Source: DATBAX01 sp963723765
Lineage (GTDB): Bacteria; Acidobacteriota; Terriglobia; Terriglobales; Acidobacteriaceae
Reading direction: 5' to 3'
Assembly: GCA_963723765.1 (NCBI GenBank)
Contig: CAVRSD010000002.1
Location: 248,001-312,000 of the forward strand
Length of the DNA: 64,000 bases
The notes under the pieces are model-generated. The model did no database searches and had not been told where the DNA came from. It worked only from the letters and a program-made list of their open reading frames with translations. Positions 15,883 to 24,630 of this stretch are shown in pieces. Positions within the stretch are counted from its first letter, which is position 1, and the number at the start of each line of letters is the position of its first letter. The position numbers and the translations under genes are program-made.

Positions 15883-17571
15883 CTAAAGTTCTCCTCGCTT
15901 CATTTGATTGACGGCATAATCACAGGCCCGCGCGGTCAACGCCATGTAGGTCAACGATGGATTCACGCAAGAAGTGGAAGTCATGCAGGAACCATCGGTA
16001 ATGAAAAGATTTTTCAGATCGTGGGCTTGATTGTGAGAATTGAGCACGGAAGTTTTGGGATCGCGGCCCATGCGGGCCGTCCCCATTTCGTGAATGGCGA
16101 GGCCGGGCGCGGCTTTTTCATCAAAGGTCTGGATATCTTTGGCGCCGGAAGCCTCGAGCATTTCAGAGGCGGTGATTTGCATGTCCTTGACCAGCGCGCG
16201 CTCGTTGTCGCCAAACTGGGCATGGATTTTGAGCACAGGAACTCCCCATGCGTCCAATTTTTCCTTGTCGAGTTCGGCGAAGTTGTCGTGGTTGGGCAAA
16301 CATTCACCGAAGCCGCCGAACACCATTTTCCAGGGGCCGGGAGTACGGAGAGAATGTTTGAACTCGGCACCGATGCCGGGTTGCCGGGCTCCACGGTCCC
16401 AACCTTCGCGGGAACCGCCGCCCTGAAAACCATAGCCGCGGACGAAATCAGGATGCTTCTGTTTTATATTGCGGAAGCGGGGAACGTAAATTCCATTGGG
16501 CCGATTGCCCAAAGCGGTGCGATCTTCATTGCCGGGAATTGTGCCCACGGCACCGGCCGCCATGACGTGGTCCATCAGGTTATGTCCCAGTTCCCCGCTG
16601 GAATTGGCGAGTCCGTTGGGAAATTCCTGAGTGGCCGAGTTCAGGAGCAGGCGCGCCGATTCGAGGGTGGAAGCGCACAGGAAAATAATACGAGCACGGA
16701 ATTCGAGGGTCTCGCGAGTTTGTCCGTCGATCACACGGACGCCGCTGATTTTCGACTTGTCCTGCGGATCGAGGATCAGACTGTGGACCACGCTGTAGGG
16801 ACGCAGCGTAAGTTTGCCGGTGGCCATGGCGACCGGCAGCGTGGAATTCAGGGTGCTGAAATAAGAGCGCGTGATGCATCCGCGGGCGCAGGGGCCGCAG
16901 TAGTGGCAAGGCAGGCGGCCGAGATGCGGCTTGGTCAAAATGGCGGCACGGCCGATGGTCATCATGCGTTCGCCGGGAAAATGTTTGGCGATGGCGTCCT
17001 TGACCAGGAGTTCGGCACAGGTCATTTCCATGGGCGGCAGAAATTTTCCGTCGGGAAGCTGCGAGAGTCCTTCGAGTTGACCGGTCACGCCGATGAAATC
17101 CTCAACATAGTCGTACCAGGGGGCGATTTCCTGGTAGCGGATGGGCCAATCGATGGCGATGCCTTCCTTTAGATTGGCTTCGAAGTCGAGATCACTCCAG
17201 CGATAAGATTGACGGCCCCACATGATGGAACGGCCGCCGACCTGACGCCCGCGAATCCACAAGAAAGGCTTGTTGGGGTCGGTGGTATAGGGATTTTCCT
17301 TGTCATTGACGAAAAACTTGCTGTTCCATTCATCGACGCCGGTGGATTTCGACTGGATGGGCTGGTCCTGGCTGAGCGCCTTGCGATCGCCCATGCCGCG
17401 AAATTTCATGTCCCAGGTGGGAACGTGTTCGGCGTAATCTTTTTCGGGATCGATGGGGCGTCCGGCTTCGAGAACAAGAGTTTGCAATCCTTTTTCGGCG
17501 AGCTCTTTGGCCGCCCAGCCTCCGGTGATGCCGGAGCCGACGACGATGGCGTCATAAGTTTGTACGGGCAT
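15883..17571 (-). CDS. GMC-family FAD oxidoreductase, copy b
   Basis: 562 aa from the ATG at 17569-17571, two bases after the subunit-3 stop; an in-frame upstream codon at 17607 would overlap that gene. FAD loop GSGITGG (12-18), GGRSIMWGR, the cysteine group C222-x2-C-x2-C-x3-C232, and C-terminal HEMGTARMG followed by NPSLTYMAL, the catalytic His/Asn pair region. This is the complete version of the architecture broken in copy a. It has no signal peptide, so it is probably co-exported with the Tat subunit encoded just upstream. Likely oxidises a sugar or glycoside in the periplasm; no cytochrome c acceptor gene is next to it. Confidence 0.92.
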   Translation of the reverse strand: MPVQTYDAIVVGSGITGGWAAKELAEKGLQTLVLEAGRPIDPEKDYAEHVPTWDMKFRGMGDRKALSQDQPIQSKSTGVDEWNSKFFVNDKENPYTTDPNKPFLWIRGRQVGGRSIMWGRQSYRWSDLDFEANLKEGIAIDWPIRYQEIAPWYDYVEDFIGVTGQLEGLSQLPDGKFLPPMEMTCAELLVKDAIAKHFPGERMMTIGRAAILTKPHLGRLPCHYCGPCARGCITRSYFSTLNSTLPVAMATGKLTLRPYSVVHSLILDPQDKSKISGVRVIDGQTRETLEFRARIIFLCASTLESARLLLNSATQEFPNGLANSSGELGHNLMDHVMAAGAVGTIPGNEDRTALGNRPNGIYVPRFRNIKQKHPDFVRGYGFQGGGSREGWDRGARQPGIGAEFKHSLRTPGPWKMVFGGFGECLPNHDNFAELDKEKLDAWGVPVLKIHAQFGDNERALVKDMQITASEMLEASGAKDIQTFDEKAAPGLAIHEMGTARMGRDPKTSVLNSHNQAHDLKNLFITDGSCMTSTSCVNPSLTYMALTARACDYAVNQMKRGEL

Positions 17572-17573
17572 GA

Positions 17574-18167
17574 TTATTTGGTGGCCTCCGGGGCCAGAGG
17601 CGCACATCCGGCGTGGCGCGGCGGGATGATTTGCTGATGCAGTTCCTGCTCAAAACCAATTTGTGAGGTGTAGTAGCCGATGAGCGTGAGTTGCTTGATG
17701 GAGGCGAAGAATTTTTCCTTCTCGGGATTCCGCGGCGGCCTCCGGGTCTCGATTTTGGCCGAAGTGTGTGCGCTCACCATCTCCTGATCGAGCTCGGAAA
17801 GGAGTTGAGTTTGCTGGTCGGGCGAGGCGCTGACGAAATCCTTGCCAAACATTTGCTGGCTGGTGGCGTCGATATCGGCGAGGCCGGCGAGAAACTTGGC
17901 GCGTTCGTTATCGTCGAACCAGCCGGTGAGGAGCACGTCGATGAACTCGTTCACCCGCGCGGCTTTGGCCCCCGGCGTGTCGGTCTGAGGAATAATCAAC
18001 TCGCTGATGGTGATGACGGTCGCGTTCTGATGAGGATTGAGGGTCTGCAGCGCGGGTGCGGCGGGAAGCTCGTCGTGAACCGCACGGAAGAGCGAAAAGG
18101 CGCCGCGGGAAAGGAGCGGCAGGGCTGCAGTGGCAGCGAGCAGCTTCAGCGCGTCACGTCGCTTCAT
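17574..18167 (-). CDS. Gluconate-2-dehydrogenase subunit 3-like protein (Tat-exported partner), copy b
   Basis: 197 aa with a Tat signal MKRRDALKLLAATAALPLL. The body shows the subunit-3 pattern TVITISELIIPQTDTPGAKAARVNEFIDVLL and the C-terminal LTLIGYYTSQIGF segment. It ends two bases before GMC b, strongly implying coupled translation and complex formation. In this operon every protein except the two GMC subunits has a twin-arginine signal, matching the hitch-hiker export model known for FAD sugar dehydrogenases. Confidence 0.88.
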   Translation of the reverse strand: MKRRDALKLLAATAALPLLSRGAFSLFRAVHDELPAAPALQTLNPHQNATVITISELIIPQTDTPGAKAARVNEFIDVLLTGWFDDNERAKFLAGLADIDATSQQMFGKDFVSASPDQQTQLLSELDQEMVSAHTSAKIETRRPPRNPEKEKFFASIKQLTLIGYYTSQIGFEQELHQQIIPPRHAGCAPLAPEATK

Positions 18168-18235
18168 GTGTCACTCCTGAAAATTTACTGCTTGGGCAGA
18201 TTACTCCCCGGTGGGAAGCCGGGTCAATGCGGGAT

Positions 18236-19129
18236 TCAGGACGGTCCGTTGACTGAGCGTTCCACCAGCTCGCGGGCGCCGCGAAGGGCGGCGACCGGAT
18301 CGCCGTTGGGCATGAATTCCATGGCGGCATAGCGGTTGTATTTCAGTTCCGCTAATTTGCGGAAGATGTTTCCGTAATTGATTTCGCCGGTGCCGGGCTG
18401 ATGGCGGCCGGGAACGTCGGCGATGTGAACCAGTCCGACGAGATCGATATTTTTCTCCAGCTTTTCGATCAGATTTCCTTCCGAAATTTGCTCGTGGTAG
18501 AAATCGTACAAGAACTTTACGCGAGGATGATCGACCTGGCGGATGATTTCGAAGCCTTCGGCCACCGAAGTCAGAAAGTATTTCGGATTCTCTTCCTGAT
18601 CAATGTTCTCCAGCAGTAGCGTGACATTGGCTCTTGCGGTGATGTCGCTGGCCTGCTTCAGGGCCTCGACGCAGGCCTGATGATGGGCTTCGTGGGAAAC
18701 CCCTTCGACGCGATTGCCGGAGAGGACGATGATCTCGGAGCACTCCAGTTTTTCGGCAATGGGAAGAAAACTTGTGAGATCGGCCAGAAAGGCGTCGCGC
18801 CCGGAAGGGTCGGCGATTCCCTTCCATACTCCGGCGGTGGCATCGAATGTAATTCCGAGGGAACGCTTCCTGGCGTTGAAGCGACGAAAGTCTTCATCCG
18901 ACCATTTTTTGAATTCGTCAACCAGCTCGACAGAGCTGTAACCGGCTTCAGCGATCTTTTCGAGCCGCTGCTCGAAAGGAAGATCGCGATAGACCGTCCA
19001 CAGCATGACGGAAAGTTTGAAGGGGAGGGCGGGCTTGGTTTCGGCGGCTACGGCCGTCGCCGATGGGAGCGCGGCAGCGCCCAGAGCGGCACCGGCAAGA
19101 GAGCGGGCGAAGTGGCGACGGTCCATCAT
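18236..19129 (-). CDS. Tat-exported TIM-barrel, hydroxypyruvate-isomerase-like protein, b
   Basis: 297 aa from the ATG at 19127-19129 (a TTG five codons upstream also reads in frame). Tat signal MMDRRHFARSLAGAALGAAAL. Barrel motifs: SVMLWTVYRDLPFEQRLEKI, GYSSVELVDEF, IIVLSGNR, LLLENID (metal Glu), FLYDFYHEQISEGN and HIADVPGRHQPGTGEINY. The last is close to the hydroxypyruvate isomerase signature HTAGVPGRHE, with metal and substrate His/Glu residues. Cytosolic Hyi enzymes have no signal, so this exported form probably acts on another keto-sugar. It lies six bases after TIM barrel c, counting from the longest frame. Confidence 0.85.
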   Translation of the reverse strand: MMDRRHFARSLAGAALGAAALPSATAVAAETKPALPFKLSVMLWTVYRDLPFEQRLEKIAEAGYSSVELVDEFKKWSDEDFRRFNARKRSLGITFDATAGVWKGIADPSGRDAFLADLTSFLPIAEKLECSEIIVLSGNRVEGVSHEAHHQACVEALKQASDITARANVTLLLENIDQEENPKYFLTSVAEGFEIIRQVDHPRVKFLYDFYHEQISEGNLIEKLEKNIDLVGLVHIADVPGRHQPGTGEINYGNIFRKLAELKYNRYAAMEFMPNGDPVAALRGARELVERSVNGPS

Positions 19130-19150
19130 ATTTAGAAAGGCCAAAACCAG

Positions 19151-20281
19151 CTAGGTTGTTCCCAGCAATTCGTTGCGGACATTTTTCAGCACATAAGCGG
19201 CGCGTTCCACGCCGACCGGGCCAGACAGAATGGGATCTTCGTTCTCGATGCTGAGAATGCCTTCGTATCCCACTTCCATGTAGGCACGAACGATTTCTTT
19301 CCAGGTATTGGCGCTGTGTCCGTAGCCGACGGCGCGGAAAGTTTCCGAAGCCAGAGGGAGATCCTTGGTTTCGAACACGAAATTCAGTACACCGTATTTA
19401 TCGACGTTGTCCTTGAAGAAGACTGTGTCTTTCATGTGAGCGTGATAAAGAGCGCCCTGTTTGCCCAGCAGGTGGATGACTTCAACTGGGTCGCATCCCT
19501 GCCAGAAGAGGTGGCTGAGATCACAGTTGGCCCCGATCTCCTCACCCACGGCCTCGCGCAGCTTGAGCAAAGTCATCGGGTTGTAGACCACGAAGTTGGG
19601 ATGCATTTCAAAAGCCAGGCGATGGATGCCGTGTTCACGAGCGAATTGCGCGGCCTGTTTCCAGTAAGGAACAACTTTTTCTTTCCACTGCCAGTCCTGC
19701 ATCGCTGCATATTCGGGAGGCCAGCGATAGGTAATCCAGTTGGGCTGAGTGTCGGCGGGGCTGCCGCCGGGGCATCCTGAGAAGCCGACGATCACTTTGA
19801 CGTCGAGCTTTTCGGCCAGGAGAACCGTTCGGCGAAAAGATTCCGCGTCGCGATTGGCAATTTTGGGGTCGGGATGGATTGGGTTGCCGTGACAGCTTAG
19901 CGTGGCGACATGAATGTTCTTATCTTCGAATTTCTTTTTCCAGGCGCGCAGCTTGGTGGGATCTTCGAGCAGGTCCTTGACCGGGCAATGAGGCGACGCC
20001 GGATAGCCGCCGGTGCCGATCTCCATAGCTTCGAGGCCGAGCGCGGAGACGCGGTCGAGCATGTCATCGAGAGAAAGATCGGCGTAGACCGGATCAAAAA
20101 CGCCGATGGGAATTTTGCGCCCGATGCCCGGAGGCAGAGGCAAGCCGGTATCACTCGCAGCAGCGGAAGTTACGAGAGCCGAGGCGACCTTGGGTAATGC
20201 GGCGGCCGCAGCCAACAGTCCACTGGTGGTGGTTAGAAATTTTCTCCGGCTGCGGGAGTCAGGGGCGAAATCTTTCTCCAT
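19151..20281 (-). CDS. Tat-exported TIM-barrel sugar isomerase/epimerase-like protein, c
   Basis: 376 aa, first gene of the seven-gene operon. N-terminal Tat signal (SRSRRKFLTTTSGLLAAAAA, about 10-40). Barrel motifs: IGVFDPVYADLSLDDMLDRV, EAMEIGTGGYP, ATLSCHGNPIHPD, FEMHPNFVVYN (metal Glu), NCDLSHLFWQGCDP (Asp) and YHAHMKDT, then SIENEDP (final Glu). A complete set of metal ligands suggests an active enzyme. It belongs to the same superfamily as b and a but is clearly a separate subfamily, so the three barrels probably do different steps. Confidence 0.86.
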   Translation of the reverse strand: MEKDFAPDSRSRRKFLTTTSGLLAAAAALPKVASALVTSAAASDTGLPLPPGIGRKIPIGVFDPVYADLSLDDMLDRVSALGLEAMEIGTGGYPASPHCPVKDLLEDPTKLRAWKKKFEDKNIHVATLSCHGNPIHPDPKIANRDAESFRRTVLLAEKLDVKVIVGFSGCPGGSPADTQPNWITYRWPPEYAAMQDWQWKEKVVPYWKQAAQFAREHGIHRLAFEMHPNFVVYNPMTLLKLREAVGEEIGANCDLSHLFWQGCDPVEVIHLLGKQGALYHAHMKDTVFFKDNVDKYGVLNFVFETKDLPLASETFRAVGYGHSANTWKEIVRAYMEVGYEGILSIENEDPILSGPVGVERAAYVLKNVRNELLGTT

Positions 20282-20344
20282 GGTTTAGATTCCTCGTGGA
20301 AGCGGGTTGCGAACACAATTCACTGAGATTTCAGGTTCGGCAGC

Positions 20345-20350
20345 ATTATA
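20345..20350 (-). promoter_or_regulatory. Candidate -10 element for the sugar-oxidation operon
   Basis: Minus strand shows a perfect TATAAT (in GGGTATAATGC), about 64 bases before the first gene. A TTGGGT lies 19 bases upstream as a weak -35. Predicted leader is about 55-60 bases. No operator-like palindrome is obvious. Confidence 0.5.
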
Positions 20351-20457
20351 CCCACATCGTTATCCTTACACCCAAGCTATGACCGAAGGACAGATCATTT
20401 CACGCCAACCACACTACAAATATTGACAAAGGACAGGCTTTCCAACACGATTCTCCG

Positions 20458-22512
20458 GTGAACAATTCATTGCTACGAACATGCTTGCTCGTTATCTTAT
20501 TTTCTGCAGTCTTGCCTGCCCTTGCCGTCGAACCGCCGTCGCCGGCGAGTTATGGCGTGCGCCTGGAAAACACATGGATTCCCATGAACGATGGCGTGCG
20601 ATTGGCGGTGACTTTATACATGCCCGATGGCGCCAAGACCGGAGAAAAGTTCCCGGCAATTCTGGAATACCATCCTTATCGTAAAGACGACGCCACGGCC
20701 GTGCGCGATTATCCGCTTTACGCTTACTTTGCACATCGTGGCTATGTTTGCGCGCGGGTCGATATTCGTGGCTTCGGGAGCAGCGAAGGCGTGCCGACGG
20801 GCCGCGAATATTCGGAACAGGAACAACTGGACGGATTGCAGATCATTACCTGGCTGGCGCATCAATCCTGGTCGAATGGCAACGTGGGCATGATGGGGAT
20901 CTCGTGGAGCGGATTCAATTCGCTGCAAATGGCGATGCGCAATCCGCCGGAGTTGAAGGCGATTCTTGCCATCGATGCGACCGCGGAGTTGTTTCACGAC
21001 GATGTGCATTACATCGACGGCATGGCGCACGTCGATGAATTTGAACTCAACATGGATATGGCGCCTGGCGAAACCGGCGCACCCGATTACACGCTCGATG
21101 AAAAAGTTCTTAGCCCACGCTTCGATTCCCCGCCCTGGTCTTTGATGTATTTGAAGCATCAGCATGATGGGCCGTTCTGGCGCAGTCCCGTGCGCCCGTT
21201 GAGCGAAATCAAAGTGCCGAGCTTTCTCATTGGCGGGATGCTCGACGGATATCGTGACAGCGTTCCGGACATGCTGATGCAGACGAAAGCGCCGTTGAAA
21301 GCCATCGTCGGGCCGTGGAACCATACGTTTCCCAATGAAGCGGTGCCCGGGCCGATGATCGACTGGCAGGAAGAGGCCGTTCGCTGGTGGGATTACTGGT
21401 TGAAGGGGCGCAACACTGGCGTTTTGCAGGATCCGAAGCTGGTGGTTTACATGCAGCATTGGCATCCGCCAGACCCGAATCTGGAGAATGTTCCGGGAGA
21501 GTGGCGGCGGGAGGATAGTTGGCCACCGCCGGAAGCTCGCAATACGGATTTCTTTCCGCAACCGAATCACACGCTGGCCGCTTCAGCATCGGAGCATGTT
21601 GTTCATCAGTTGAAGTATGTTCCGTCGATCGGCGTGGAAGCGGGATTCTGGTGGGGCGAATTGCTCAGCGATCAGCGTCCGGTGGACGCATTCAGTCTGG
21701 TGTACGATTCCGCGCCGCTGACGGAAGATTTGGCAATTCTTGGCAGACCGCGGGCTTTGTTGCAGGCGTCGGCAACCGCGCCGCTGGCGGATTGGTTCGC
21801 GCGGCTGTCGGATGTAGCACCCGACGGTACGGTCACACAGATCACCGGAGCGGGGATTAACGGAGCACAACGAGATGGAATGACTGATCCACAGGATCTG
21901 GAGCCGGGGAAAATCTATGCCATGAATATTGAGATGCATCTGACTTCGTGGGTATTTCCAGTGGGTCATCGCATTCGGCTTTCGATTTCAAATGCGCTAT
22001 GGCCGATGATGTTGCCGACACCGTATTCGATGACGACATCGCTTGAACTCGGCGGGAGGGCAGGTTCACGACTGGTGTTACCGGTGGTGCCTGAGCATGG
22101 AGCTACAGCCCCGGCTTTCAATCTGCCACCACCAGAGGAAGAACGCAGCGACATGAAAGATGTGGGCTATCCGTGGCCAGGTACCTGGACATCGACGCGC
22201 GATGAGATCAACAAGAAGACGACGGTGAATTGGCATGGTAGCGCCGAGGAGCAGTATCCGTGGGGTAAGGAGACGGACTACGAAAATCTTGATTACCTCG
22301 TGGACGATGCGCATCCGGAAACCAGTTCGGTGAAAGGCGAAGCCAGGAGCGTGTTCGAGTTGAAGGGCCGGGTGCTGACCTGGCAGGGACATCTCTCGGT
22401 CACGACCGATCAAAAGAATTTCTATTACAAGTACACGCGGGAGTTACTGAAAGACGGTCAGATGTTGAAGCAAAAAACCTGGGAAGAGGCGATCCCGCGA
22501 GATCATCAGTGA
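20458..22512 (+). CDS. Secreted CocE/NonD family alpha/beta hydrolase (X-Pro dipeptidyl-peptidase-like)
   Basis: 684 aa, GTG start with a Sec signal (about 1-23, ending ALA). The alpha/beta-hydrolase core has the nucleophile elbow GISWSG with S149, the acid in GGMLDGYRDSV and the base in GPWNHTF. The C-terminal jelly-roll domain typical of CocE esterases follows (about 430-600; LTSWVFPVGHRIRLSIS). Relatives cleave esters, beta-lactam side chains or X-Pro peptides. No ribosome site precedes the GTG. A TTGACA at 20423-20428 lies about 30 bases upstream, so the mRNA may be leaderless or nearly so. Substrate unknown. Confidence 0.88.
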   Translation: MNNSLLRTCLLVILFSAVLPALAVEPPSPASYGVRLENTWIPMNDGVRLAVTLYMPDGAKTGEKFPAILEYHPYRKDDATAVRDYPLYAYFAHRGYVCARVDIRGFGSSEGVPTGREYSEQEQLDGLQIITWLAHQSWSNGNVGMMGISWSGFNSLQMAMRNPPELKAILAIDATAELFHDDVHYIDGMAHVDEFELNMDMAPGETGAPDYTLDEKVLSPRFDSPPWSLMYLKHQHDGPFWRSPVRPLSEIKVPSFLIGGMLDGYRDSVPDMLMQTKAPLKAIVGPWNHTFPNEAVPGPMIDWQEEAVRWWDYWLKGRNTGVLQDPKLVVYMQHWHPPDPNLENVPGEWRREDSWPPPEARNTDFFPQPNHTLAASASEHVVHQLKYVPSIGVEAGFWWGELLSDQRPVDAFSLVYDSAPLTEDLAILGRPRALLQASATAPLADWFARLSDVAPDGTVTQITGAGINGAQRDGMTDPQDLEPGKIYAMNIEMHLTSWVFPVGHRIRLSISNALWPMMLPTPYSMTTSLELGGRAGSRLVLPVVPEHGATAPAFNLPPPEEERSDMKDVGYPWPGTWTSTRDEINKKTTVNWHGSAEEQYPWGKETDYENLDYLVDDAHPETSSVKGEARSVFELKGRVLTWQGHLSVTTDQKNFYYKYTRELLKDGQMLKQKTWEEAIPRDHQ

Positions 22513-22534
22513 CGCTTGTCATAGAATAAGTAGC

Positions 22535-23260
22535 TTGTCCGTTCCCGCCGAATTCGATCAGCTGCGCGTGGTGCTGGTGTCCTCGCGCAATCCTCTCAAC
22601 ATTGGCGCGGCCGCGCGTGCCATGAGTAATTTCGGATTTCTCCGCCTGCGGGTGGTGAATCCATTCGATGCGGCATTCCGCGAGGCGCGCTCTGCGGTTG
22701 GAGCGTCGGCAGTGCTGGCAGATGCTGAAGAATATAAGAGCGTGGCCGAAGCGGTGGCCGACTGCAAGCTGGTGGTGGGCACAACGGCGGTCGGAGTGCG
22801 GGATTTGAATCATCCGGTCAAAAGGCTGGAGACTGCCGCGCCCATGATTCGCAAACAGCTCTTGACCGGCAAGGTTGCCATCTTGTTTGGGTCGGAAAAA
22901 GTGGGCCTGTCGAACAAAGACTTCAGCCACTGCGATTGGCTGACGCGCATCCCGACACGTGAAGACCATCGTTCGATGAACCTGGGGCAGGCAGTGGCCA
23001 TCTGCATGTATGAACTGGCGCGGGATGAGAAGGTGGCTGGGTTAGCGGAGAAAGAAGAGCTGGCGGTATCGGGCGAGGTGGAGCGGTTCACCGAGTCGCT
23101 GATCGGTGCGTTGAAGACCAGCGGGTATGTGAATCCGGCGGCGGCGACCGATGAGAAAGTGAGGCGGCTGGTGAAGCGGCTCCGGATGCCGGCGAAAGAT
23201 GTACAAGTTTGGCTTGGGGTGTTGCGGCAGATTATGTGGAAGATGCGGTCGGGGAGGTAA
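22535..23260 (+). CDS. trmJ: TrmJ-like tRNA/rRNA 2'-O-methyltransferase (SpoU class)
   Basis: 241 aa, TTG start 22 bases after the hydrolase stop. SPOUT fold motifs: VLVSSRNPLNIGAAARAMSNFGF (motif 1 region, 12-34), LFGSEKVGLSN (motif 2) and TREDHRSMNLGQAVAICMYEL (motif 3 knot). TrmJ methylates the ribose at position 32 of several tRNAs. The C-terminal helical tail (RRLVKRLRMPAKDVQVWLGVLRQI) resembles TrmJ more than TrmH/TrmL. Other in-frame starts are possible because TTG is weak. Confidence 0.85.
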   Translation: MSVPAEFDQLRVVLVSSRNPLNIGAAARAMSNFGFLRLRVVNPFDAAFREARSAVGASAVLADAEEYKSVAEAVADCKLVVGTTAVGVRDLNHPVKRLETAAPMIRKQLLTGKVAILFGSEKVGLSNKDFSHCDWLTRIPTREDHRSMNLGQAVAICMYELARDEKVAGLAEKEELAVSGEVERFTESLIGALKTSGYVNPAAATDEKVRRLVKRLRMPAKDVQVWLGVLRQIMWKMRSGR

Positions 23261-23269
23261 GGGCGTTCA

Positions 23270-23343
23270 CCCCCAGGCGCTAAAGCGCGTAAAGTAAAGA
23301 GATCTTTATCGCAGCGCTGGGAAGCGCTGCGCCACCCAAAAGC
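23270..23343. repeat. Intergenic two-hairpin repeat, family A copy 2
   Basis: CCAGGCGCTAAAGCGCGTA, a variable AT-rich middle, then GCAGCGC-TGGGA-AGCGCTGC and CCACCCAAAAGC. It lies between convergent trmJ and the amidohydrolase and could serve as a terminator region. Right stem differs slightly from copies 1 and 3. Confidence 0.85.
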
Positions 23344-23348
23344 TGCCT

Positions 23349-24623
23349 CTATTTGTAGATTTTTCCGTCTTTCATGACGAAACTGACGTTTTCGAGCACG
23401 CTCACATCTTGTAACGGGTCTCCGGACACGGCGATGATATCGGCAAACTTGCCGGGCTTGATGGAGCCAACGATGTCGGAATGTCCCAGCAGATCGGCGG
23501 CGGAACTGGTGGCGGCTTGGATGGCCTGTATGGGCGTCATGCCATACTTCACCATGAAGGCAAACTGTTTGCCGCTGGTGCCGTAGGCGCAGACTCCCGC
23601 ATCCGTACCGAAAGACATTTTTACTCCTGCCTTCACCGCCTTGCGAAAATTGTCGCGCTGGATCTGGCCTAGCTGGGCATCATGTTGAAGGAACTCGGGC
23701 GGAATTTTTCCTTCTCTTCCCTGCTGCTCAATGCATTCCTCGTCGTAAATATCCATGTCGAGATAAGTGCCGCGCGCTTTGGCCAGAGCGATGCCTTCGT
23801 CATCGATCATGCTGGCATGTTCCACCGAAGCAACTCCGGCGAGAATTGCATTCTTGATCCCGACCGTGGAGTGGGCGTGCGCTTCCACGCGCAAGCCGAA
23901 ATGGCTGGCTTCGTCGACGGCGGCCTGTAATTCTTCCAGGGTAAATTCCTGAGAATTGGGATTGCTGCCGTGCTCGAGCACCGCGCCGCTGGACAGGATC
24001 TTGATGTGATCCACACCGTTCTGAGCTAACTTGCGAATCACCTGCCGCACTTCCCACGGGCTATCGGCTTGTCCGTAATGTAGGTCCCAGGGAAGTCCAA
24101 TATCAGGCGCGAGGCCAGTCAGGGCCCCGGCACCGCCTGTGATGGTGACATAGGCGCCGGCCACGAACATGTGCGGGCCATCCACCAATCCGTTGGCAAT
24201 AGCGTCACGCAGGGCGACATCATTTAATGCGCGATAGACACCGACGTCGCGCACCGTGGTAAATCCGGAAAGCAGCATGTTGCGCGCGTTGGGGATCGAT
24301 TCATAGGCCACTTGCGACGAGGTTTTCTTGAAATAAGAAAGCGGATCGCCGTTCTCTTCCTTCCCGTCGGCTAGATGGGTGTGGCAGTCGATCAGGCCGG
24401 GGAGGACAGTCATCTTGGAAAGGTCGATGATTTTGGCATCGGGGGGAATTGCCAGGTTCTTGCCGACGGATTCGATCTTGTTGCCACGAATGAGGATGAC
24501 TTGATCGGTGAGAACTGTGGCGGAGTCGGGATCAATGAGGCGTCCGGCTTTGATGGCTGTGATTTGAGCGGCAGAAATGTTGGACGCTAGTGTGAGTCCC
24601 CACAGGACTGCAAGAAATGTTTT
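23349..24623 (-). CDS. Exported amidohydrolase (imidazolonepropionase/prolidase-like)
   Basis: 424 aa from a GTG at 24621-24623, which gives the signal peptide VKTFLAVLWGLTLASNISAA. The frame is open to 24701, but that upstream part is translation of the family A repeat and is not credible protein. Metal-dependent amidohydrolase barrel: D-C-H-T-H in LIDCHTHLADG, a Lys in HIKILSSGAV (probable carbamylated bridge), H in VEAHAHS, H in VEHASMID, and D in SFGTDAGV. A beta-sandwich surrounds it (GKFADIIAVSGDPLQDVS at the C-end). Relatives are periplasmic Xaa-Pro dipeptidases or lactonases. Exported, substrate unknown. Confidence 0.87.
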   Translation of the reverse strand, partial: KTFLAVLWGLTLASNISAAQITAIKAGRLIDPDSATVLTDQVILIRGNKIESVGKNLAIPPDAKIIDLSKMTVLPGLIDCHTHLADGKEENGDPLSYFKKTSSQVAYESIPNARNMLLSGFTTVRDVGVYRALNDVALRDAIANGLVDGPHMFVAGAYVTITGGAGALTGLAPDIGLPWDLHYGQADSPWEVRQVIRKLAQNGVDHIKILSSGAVLEHGSNPNSQEFTLEELQAAVDEASHFGLRVEAHAHSTVGIKNAILAGVASVEHASMIDDEGIALAKARGTYLDMDIYDEECIEQQGREGKIPPEFLQHDAQLGQIQRDNFRKAVKAGVKMSFGTDAGVCAYGTSGKQFAFMVKYGMTPIQAIQAATSSAADLLGHSDIVGSIKPGKFADIIAVSGDPLQDVSVLENVSFVMKDGKIYK

Positions 24624-24630
24624 CACGGTT

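Noticed and set aside
15904..17172. 422-codon plus-strand ORF
   Set aside because: Antisense to intact GMC oxidoreductase b; composition reflects GC-rich complement codons.
20423..20452. TTGACA followed by CACGAT as promoter of the CocE gene
   Set aside because: The -35 is perfect but the -10 matches only three of six positions, so it is noted in the gene entry and not called.
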